Source: Antedon bifida (Eukaryota; Echinodermata; Crinoidea; Comatulida; Antedonidae). Taken from it: a stretch of DNA of 64,000 nt. The translations under genes were made by a program, and so were the position numbers. Positions 57,301 through 64,000 of this stretch are shown in pieces. Position 1 is the first letter of the stretch. Each line of letters begins with the position of its first letter. The notes beneath the pieces are model-generated. The model searched no databases, was not told the origin of the DNA, and saw nothing but the letters and a program-made list of their open reading frames with translations. The stretch spans positions 930,001 through 994,000 of the forward strand of contig OY727098.1 in NCBI GenBank assembly GCA_963402885.1, read 5' to 3'.

Positions 57301-58230
57301 ATAATAAAATAGGTTTATTTCAATTTGAAAATATAATATTTTTGTCAATTTAAACATATGGATATTTAAATTTTATTTAAATTAAAATTCCTTAAGGAGA
57401 CTTCCTTACTGAAAAGCTATGGGGTTATGCATCAGATAGAGATCCAAATAATCCAGTTGAAGATCATTGAGTGTCTCCATTAAAGCTGGTTTGACATCCT
57501 CTGGGGCATGTCTGGTATTCCAGAGTTTGGAACACATAAATATTTCCTCTCTTGCCAAATTCTGGGAAAAACAAACAAATAAAACAATAATTAACACCAA
57601 TTAAAAGGATGATATAAGAATTAGATATATGCCTAAGGTCTGATATTGTATGTTGAAGAATGATCTAGGCTATATATCTAATTTTTTTTTTTTAAAGCAC
57701 TCACTTGTCTGTTATACCTTGCATTTTTTAATTAATAATTGTATATAAACATAAACATTTTATTTATTGTAATAATATATTAATCTCCCATTTATGCATT
57801 TAAAAACATATGAAACTCATTGATACTCCATGCACAGTGATCAAAATGTAAAAAGAATAGGCCTAGTGGCCTGCAACAGACAGGTTTACAGACAGGTAGG
57901 CTACATTGAATTGAGAGATGCAACATTTTATTTTCAAAGCTTAGTAAACTGTGTCGACACCACCTCTGCACACCCCATCAACAACTATCCAATAAACCAG
58001 CCAGTATCTAGTACTTATAAAAAAAAGACTGTTACCATATCTTTAATTGCGGCTTTTAGGGCTAGGCCCACTTCTTTTTCATTTCCATAGACCATAGCAC
58101 TATCAAAATGCCGGTAGCCCACTCCGAGTGCCGATCTGATTGCTAACTCAACTTGGTCAGGCTTCGACTTCCATAGGCCTAAACCAAGAAGGGGCATAGA
58201 TGCTCCAGTATATAAACGTGCAGCTGTCAT
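54321..58230 (-). CDS. AKR1A1-like: Aldo-keto reductase, AKR1A1-like, copy 1
   Basis: Exons in transcript order: 58230-58036, 57561-57410, 57095-56900, 55842-55643, 55549-55477, 54920-54834, 54422-54321; 1005 bases, 334 residues. Phases 0, 2, 0, 2, 0, 0. All three AKR signatures are present ([43 protein letters not shown]). The catalytic tetrad falls at D43, Y48, K77 and H110, the usual numbering. The C-terminus (KWRV...DGRPV...HHPLY) resembles AKR1A1. The family uses NADPH to reduce aldehydes in the cytosol. Unusual: residue 111 is Asn (LMHNP) where the family has Trp (HWP), and the motif usually written ECHPYL is ESHPYL. Intron 3 holds a MITE and another repeat that copy 2 lacks. The donor of exon 1 is ATG|GTAACA. 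Confidence 0.95.
55030..55140 (-). repeat. Dispersed repeat, inverted copy of 26090-26190
   Basis: On the minus strand it reads CTATTTCGTGCCTAGC, TCTGGATAAACTGACA and a TCTC.ACGAGAG hairpin, matching the copy in Zasp intron 2. It lies between exons 5 and 6 of reductase copy 1. Confidence 0.6.
55915..56120. repeat. Dispersed repeat, third copy of the 21040-21250 family
   Basis: Contains TAGGTTCTTGTACAGTAAGT, CTGGACCTCAAATG, TAGTCTTTATCCGAGAAGAC and GGCCACTTG, in the same order as 21040-21250. It lies in intron 3 of reductase copy 1 and is absent from the matching intron of copy 2. Confidence 0.6.
56610..56762. mobile_element. Foldback MITE family A, copy 11
   Basis: Ends AAGCTCTGTCTACACCATT and GTGTAGACAGAGCTT. 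It lies in intron 3 of reductase copy 1; the equivalent intron of copy 2 lacks it. Confidence 0.9.
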
Positions 58231-59240
58231 ATTAATCTACTGTACAACTAATAATAATATTGCTAAATAAAGATAGATTCTACAATAGCAATTATATCAT
58301 TTATTATGTTGATACTTGTTTTGTTAATTAAAACGTAACGTGGCCTACGTGTCTCATGTGCAATGAGCAGCAGCAGCTGAAGCAGCATTGCTTATGAATG
58401 ACCTGGGGATGGTTTACACGCCCCTGGATTTTGGAGATAGGAAAACGCGAGGGCAGCAGGGAGGAGGTTGCCTTTACGTTCATTATAAAATAAAATCAAA
58501 GTCAAACTTATTTGTAATTGTTAGTGTTTAATGTGAATGAATGATATGTTGCCAAGTTAGTATACCTAAGCATATATCATTTAACTTAACAGTTTTTGAT
58601 GTCTAGCGAGTTATATATATATAGATATTGCACGGATTCTAATAATATATAGGCCTAATTTTTAAATTGCAACAATTGCACACAGATGTATACAGGAAAC
58701 AGAACAATGACACATCATGGTTAGATTCCCTTACCATTTTAGCAGTAGATATTTTCCGATTGAAGTTACACAATTGGATTACAATTAATGCATTGTTATG
58801 AACTTATGAAATAGTATTTTGAAGGAACGAATTAAAAAAAATGTCCCTCCGTTATAAAAATGTCTCTTTTAAGTCATCGATTCTCCATGTATAATGTATG
58901 CAATTAATTGAAATAATTGCAAATGATTAAATACATACTATATTAACAGGGAAACCGACAGCCGTGTTTGCGACAAAAAAAAAAAATGCAAGTGAAAGTA
59001 GGCCTTCTAGTAAAATCTATGATCAGAGATATGAATTCTGAAACCATACCGGTACAGAAATTCAATGAAATTAATTTAACGACCATTCTATAAAAACAAA
59101 ATCTAAATAGCAAATCAATAAACATAAAAAATATTCATCACATTAAAAAAACAGCAAGTACCGTAAACCATTTGTAATAATAACTCAAATTATATAAATA
59201 GGCTATGATAATAATATTGATAAATAATAATATACGACAG
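58231..59240. other. Intergenic between the two reductase genes
   Basis: Serves as promoter side of copy 1 and 3' flank of copy 2. It contains the duplicated block at 58366-58463 and otherwise AT-rich sequence. No further gene recognised. Confidence 0.5.
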
Positions 59241-62059
59241 TTATTTAGAATCTTTAGGCTCATAACGAGAATGCAATGGATGATGTAGGTATCTATCAAC
59301 TGGGCGGCCATCTTCTCCAATAATAGGTTTATTATCAGGTCCCTGGTAAATAAAACAAAGTCATATTTTAAAGGGAAAGAGTTAGATGACTATAATAATA
59401 TGTTATATTATATATATATTTTGTCTCCCATCTTTCATATTTGATTCGAGGATCCTTAATTATTGATCAGTTCCCACATTAAAGATGGTTATGAATGAAT
59501 GAATAAATGAAGCGAGCGAGCGAACGAATAAATAAGTAAATGATACAATAATGTTACTTAATGTTCTTGTTATACTTATTTCTAATCTATATTTATAACG
59601 AATTTCTGTTGATCATGGGAGTATGATATTTTACCTTAATATGGTTATTTACTGAATTTACTGCATTTTGTCAATTTTCATTTATTTTGTATTTTTATTA
59701 TTATTAATTATCTTATTTAAAATAAATTAGATTCTATTTTGCACAATGTTTAGAATAATTAAATAAATTACCCTTTTGATAGAAATACCAACTCTCCATT
59801 TTGGAAATGAATATCTAATTGTGTTCATATCTCCATCATCAAGAGTGAAATCAAATACCTGTGTTAAAAAAAAAAGAGAAACGATTAGAATAACTATAAA
59901 GAAGGAAATAATTGCAACACAATATAAAAATACTAACAATAGATTTCTTAGTTTTTATCCATATGACGTATAGCTTTCTATAGTCGAATTGCATTATTAA
60001 TTAGCATACGAATCTGGGAAGAACTACAGTTATGTTAATTCTTTTATATAAATCAGTCTTATTCCAAAGTCAGTATAGTATTAGTAACGATACGTACGGT
60101 ATACACTTATTTCATTCCACTATTTATTTTATTCAACAAACCTGGAAATTCTCGGCTATTCGTCCACGGTTTACACTCTTTGGAATTGTTACCACATTAC
60201 GCTGAACTTGAAACCTGAAAAGAAAACAACAACAAATGAGAATGGTAAAGTCCATGTCGTGTAGGCTTCGATTTTTAAGAAGGTTCTATATGTCTAATGT
60301 CACACAAACCTTAGAGCAATTTGGGCCACAGTCTTGTTATATTTCTTTGCCATCTCTACCAATTTAGGCTCAGAGAAAAGGTCTAAATCGCCTGCAAATT
60401 TGTCATTTCTATCGCGACAGCAAAGTGGACTGTATGCTTCAAACACAATGTCTTGTTCGTTACAAAACATTACAAGTTCATTCTGAGGCAGGTAGGGGTG
60501 AGACTCAACCTGTAAAATAAATAAAATACCTTTCGTTACAGCTAAAATGAAAGTACAGTACTGACATATTTTGTTATTTATATCGGACTACTTTAAGTTA
60601 GAGCACCCACCGATCCCGGATCCTCTCTTTATGTGTGTATACTATACTGATATTATACATCCCTTATAATTATTTTTCTTAAATATTTTAAAACTAAATC
60701 TGCATCAATAACAACTTGATAATTTTCAAATAAAATATACCAATGCTTAAACATGTTCTTTTGGAAACATGTAGCAATGGTACAATTTAAAGAAACTTAA
60801 CACAGGTATATCTATTAATTATATACACTAGAAAACTTTAGAAACTCCCTGTTTGGCAATAATAATTTGCCAAGTTTACTAATGTAGAGCAGTTGACAAA
60901 CTTCGGCAAACTGCAGAAGACTAGCTTGCGGGAGTTAGATTATGCACCTTTTTGAACAGTCAATTATGGCCTATAATGTTCTCAATCATGAGGACGGCTA
61001 ACTAAACAAGTAACTAAGTTTTCTGATATTTGTGAACTCGGTGAATCAAATCACAGCTGTGCAATTATGATTCTGCAGGTGGAAAAAAACCAATTTTAAT
61101 ATTAAAAAACTCACTTGCAATACAGCTGGTTTGATTCGACAGCTGCTGCAAATATCTTCAATTTGTTGACTGTTGAAGTTTGAAACACCAATTGCTTTAA
61201 CCAATCCCTCGTCCAACAGTTTTTCCATTGCGTTCCATGTGTCTTTATAATGTACATCAGCATACATAACATTATTATCAGAATCATATGGAACAATAGA
61301 TTCTCCATTTCTATACAAATACATTTCTGTTTAGTTTTATTTTTCGTAATGTCTTTCTAATTATTTTATTAAAATTCCCCTGATTTTATTTTCTCTGGAA
61401 CAGTGAAAGCCAGACGGGAAGCCAGATGCAAAAATAATATAATTACTCTACAATAATAATTTAGAAAAAAATAATGATAATAAATTTAAAAACAAAACAA
61501 AAAACATGCAATATTTCAAAAGCTTGGGTCATCAGTTTCCTTACTTGAAAGCTATGGGGTTATGCATCAGATAGAGATCCAAATAATCCAGTTGAAGATC
61601 ATTGAGTGTCTCCATTAAAGCTGGTTTGACATCCTCTGGGGCATGTCTGGTATTCCAGAGTTTGGAACACACAAATATTTCCTTTCTTGAGACATTCTAT
61701 TAAGAAAACACAAACAAAAGTGACAAGATAGGTCTGATTTATACGTTGAAGAATAATAGGCATACACAAGTATATTAATTTTTTATTCTTTTTGACTCTG
61801 ATATCTAATATTTGAATTTGTAAGTAGGACTATAGTAAAAAAAGTACTGTTACCATACCATATCTTTCATTGCTGATTTTAGGGCTAGGCCCACTTCTTT
61901 TTCATTTCCATAGACCATAGCACTATCAAAATGCCGGTAGCCCACTTCGAGTGCCGATCTGATTGCTAACTCAACTTGGTCAGGCTTTGACTTCCATAGG
62001 CCTAAACCAAGAAGGGGCATAGATGCTCCAGTATATAAACGTGCAGCTGTCATATTCAT
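59241..62059 (-). CDS. AKR1A1-like: Aldo-keto reductase, AKR1A1-like, copy 2
   Basis: Exons in transcript order: 62059-61859, 61696-61545, 61310-61115, 60509-60310, 60214-60142, 59858-59772, 59342-59241; 1011 bases, 336 residues. Exon lengths and phases match copy 1 except for two extra N-terminal residues (MNMTAARL). Tetrad residues are D45, Y50, K79 and H112, and again Asn (N113) follows the His in LMHNP. It differs from copy 1 mainly at [10 protein letters not shown] (exon 2), [11 protein letters not shown] (exon 4), [13 protein letters not shown] (exon 5) and the last two exons. Exon 3 is almost identical between copies at nucleotide level. Expected activity is NADPH-dependent aldehyde reduction, with substrate range uncertain because of the missing Trp. 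The exon 1 donor was taken as GTATGG because it keeps the frame. Confidence 0.95.
59488..59545. repeat. Tetranucleotide microsatellite (GAAT/AAGC/GAGC types)
   Basis: Runs of ATGA/ATAA, GCGA and ATAA-type four-base units (TGAATGAATGAATAAATGAA, GCGAGCGAGCGAACGA) in the last intron of reductase copy 2. Confidence 0.7.
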
Positions 62060-62140
62060 ATTGTAATTGCTGTATTTTGCTCATGAAAACACAATATATA
62101 TATTACTATATTTATTGTTTTTATAGAACTGTCTCTTTGA

Positions 62141-62352
62141 CCAATCAGAGTGCTTGAGATGTGCTATCATATTGAATATCCATAACTTTTCCAAGCTGTG
62201 CTTTTATTATGGAAATAAGGAAGGAGAAGTATAAGTAAGGTAACCAATGAAATTATTGAAATCTTGACAAGTGACTGGCTTTAACCAATCAGATTACTAG
62301 AATCTTGTGAACTGGTTTTAACCAATGAGATTGTTGAACAATTTTAACCAAT
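62141..62352. promoter_or_regulatory. Array of five CCAAT boxes upstream of reductase copy 2
   Basis: CCAAT occurs on the plus strand at 62141, 62244, 62285, 62322 and 62348. The last four sit in imperfect repeats (TTAACCAATSAGATT type) spaced 41, 37 and 26 bases, about 80-290 bases upstream of the ATG at 62059. NF-Y sites work in either orientation, so a promoter role is possible. No matching array precedes copy 1. Confidence 0.5.
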
Positions 62353-63279
62353 GATATTTCCACGGGAATCTGTAGGGAATGGAAAAACGTAGGTATGGGT
62401 TATTAGGTATTACACTTGGAGAATCTGTTAATATAGGAAACATCATTCTATACAACCAAGCCTGCATGACGTGATCAACTTTTGCCAAGTTAACAATATG
62501 ATCCCCAATCTCAAGAAATGTTTGTATAATGAGGAATAATGTCTTTATTAGGAGCTTCTCTTAGTGGCACTGAACTCCAGGTTGTGGGAGTTTGATCCAA
62601 GAAAAGTTGAGGTGGAATTTATATGTTAACAATACAATTACGAAGGCTCATCCTGTAGATTATGTACACTCTGTATTTGAATACGTTAGGGCCAATGCCA
62701 GCCGCACTTCGATGAAATGTTAATATTTGAGTTAAATCGGCCCTATATTGGAGTAGGCTCGCTGTAACATGCTGCCATTACACAACGTCATGTCCACCTT
62801 TATTGAATGAGTTAAAAAATCAAAGAGTCCTAAAAATTACCCATGGCCCTATAACTATATAATTCGTGTAAATTAGCCTTCAAATGTTTAAAATTACATT
62901 CACTTGAAGTTAAACATAGTAGCCTCCACAATAAATATTGGTCGTGCATGTAACAGTGCCGTGCCGTGCCGATAGCCTCCATATAGACTAGTATGCCTAT
63001 ACAATAAATACACCAAAGTTCCCGCAACTTAGCAGGTGTGCTTGTTGGCGAGAAAGCAAACATTATAGACAACATGGACAACAAGCCTTGAGGTTTCTCC
63101 ATTTTTTTTAATGTTATACAGTATACCATCTTTTTCTATATACATTGATACAATTATTATAGCGATGAGGAGGTTCTGATCATCATTAAATAGACGTTGT
63201 AATCCGTTTAAACCTACGTATTACTAATCAATTGGAATGGATATACTCCAAAAAGACTACTTACAATGCACGAAGTGAC

Positions 63280-63376
63280 TTAGTAGTTCTTTTTGAAAAA
63301 AAAGGCAACAACTAGCGAAACTAATCTGCTTGACAGTTTCGCTGTCCTGCTCAGTTTTTTCAAAAAGAACTACTAA
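63280..63376. repeat. Nested inverted repeat (22-bp outer, 9-bp inner arms)
   Basis: The outer arms at 63280-63301 and 63355-63376 (TTAGTAGTTCTTTTTGAA... and its reverse complement) match perfectly over 22 bases. Inside, AGCGAAACT (63314-63322) pairs with AGTTTCGCT (63335-63343). Probably a mobile-element end or foldback; its nature is unknown. Confidence 0.85.
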
Positions 63377-63614
63377 CTCATGGATATTCAAAACCAGATG
63401 AACATTTTTAATATTAATACACTTAGTATTAATTAATAATGCAGGTTGCATTTAAGAGTGTACTGTATTAATTTCAATTGTTTTAAAAAGATTGTATAAC
63501 TCTCCATTTATAATGTAATGCAAGGAATTTTCAAAGTATTAATTGCACATTAATTCATACAGTAACAACAAAGAAAGTTATATAAGTAATATACTAATAA
63601 TTTGTGACTATATT

Positions 63615-63794
63615 AAGCTCTGTCTACACTACCAAAGTAGTTTGACAAAAAAAAGTGTGATGTGCCCATATATGGTGGTGATATTCCCAAATATGGTAGT
63701 GATATTACATCATCATGTAGTGATATGATATCATCATGTCCATGGGCACATCACATTTGTTGTCACATAAAGTTTGATAGTGTAGACCAGGCTT
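63615..63794. mobile_element. Foldback MITE family A, copy 12
   Basis: Ends AAGCTCTGTCTACACTACC and GTGTAGACCAGGCTT. The longest copy (180 bases), with extra GGTAGTGATAT and CATCATG segments in the middle. Confidence 0.9.
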
Positions 63795-64000
63795 TAGGCT
63801 TACCTACTACGTTGTTGTTTGCTGTTACAAAGATAAAAGGTGCATGTTTGTCAACACAATGAACTCTACAGTTCACCAAAATTGTATCTAATGATTATTT
63901 GAAATATTAACATCTAAACACCAAGTTAGTAGACCCACTAATCTATCCTACTGAAGAGCAAAAACAACACAATAAAAGTATATAAACTCGCCAATTACAA

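Larger units (their letters stand above)
62353..64000. other. Upstream flank of reductase copy 2
   Basis: No gene recognised. Holds a nested hairpin (63280-63376) and MITE family A copy 12 (63615-63794). If a third reductase copy exists it lies beyond the window edge. Confidence 0.4.

Overview
The window is AT-rich eukaryotic DNA with multi-exon genes, canonical GT-AG introns and many short dispersed repeats. Domain content (a fucolectin/kringle/LamG/PAN mosaic protein, a four-LIM Zasp protein and AKR1A1-type reductases), together with repeat style, suggests an invertebrate deuterostome, probably an echinoderm. That placement is an inference from family content, not a database result. All gene models below were built by hand from splice sites. 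In each model the exon lengths sum to a multiple of three and every junction keeps the reading frame.

Layout. (1) 789-5742, minus: a secreted 553-residue mosaic protein (signal peptide, fucolectin/FTP, kringle, LamG-like, PAN/apple). (2) 5743-12097: intergenic, with a tRNA-derived SINE (7140-7399) and a 3-kb minisatellite of about 69 copies of a 43-bp unit (8518-11482). (3) 12098-15559, minus: a 268-residue PDZ plus Zasp-motif (ZM/DUF4749) protein without LIM domains. (4) 19840-51802, plus: a 20-exon, 862-residue PDZ-ZM-LIM1-linker-LIM2-4 protein of the Zasp/ALP-Enigma family. Genes 3 and 4 are paralogues lying head to head with matching first introns, about 4.3 kb apart. (5) 54321-58230 and 59241-62059, minus: two tandem AKR1A1-like aldo-keto reductases of 334 and 336 residues with identical seven-exon structures.

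How the genes relate. The two PDZ-ZM genes are expected to act at muscle Z-discs or actin-anchoring sites, the short one offering only the PDZ/ZM half of the scaffold. The reductases are a recent tandem duplication. Both keep the Asp-Tyr-Lys-His catalytic tetrad but have Asn where the family has the active-site Trp of the HWP motif. The mosaic lectin-like gene is unrelated to its neighbours.

Mobile DNA is dense in the introns: 12 copies of one foldback MITE, a second MITE family, a 5'-truncated LINE, a Helitron-like element with a perfect 32-bp palindrome, and several dispersed fragments. Three repeat events touch splice sites: a 51-bp duplication that doubles the LIM4 exon acceptor in frame, an 18-bp triplication ending at the exon 3 acceptor, and a repeat ending just upstream of the LIM3 exon. 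No prokaryotic features, CRISPR arrays or viral genes were seen.
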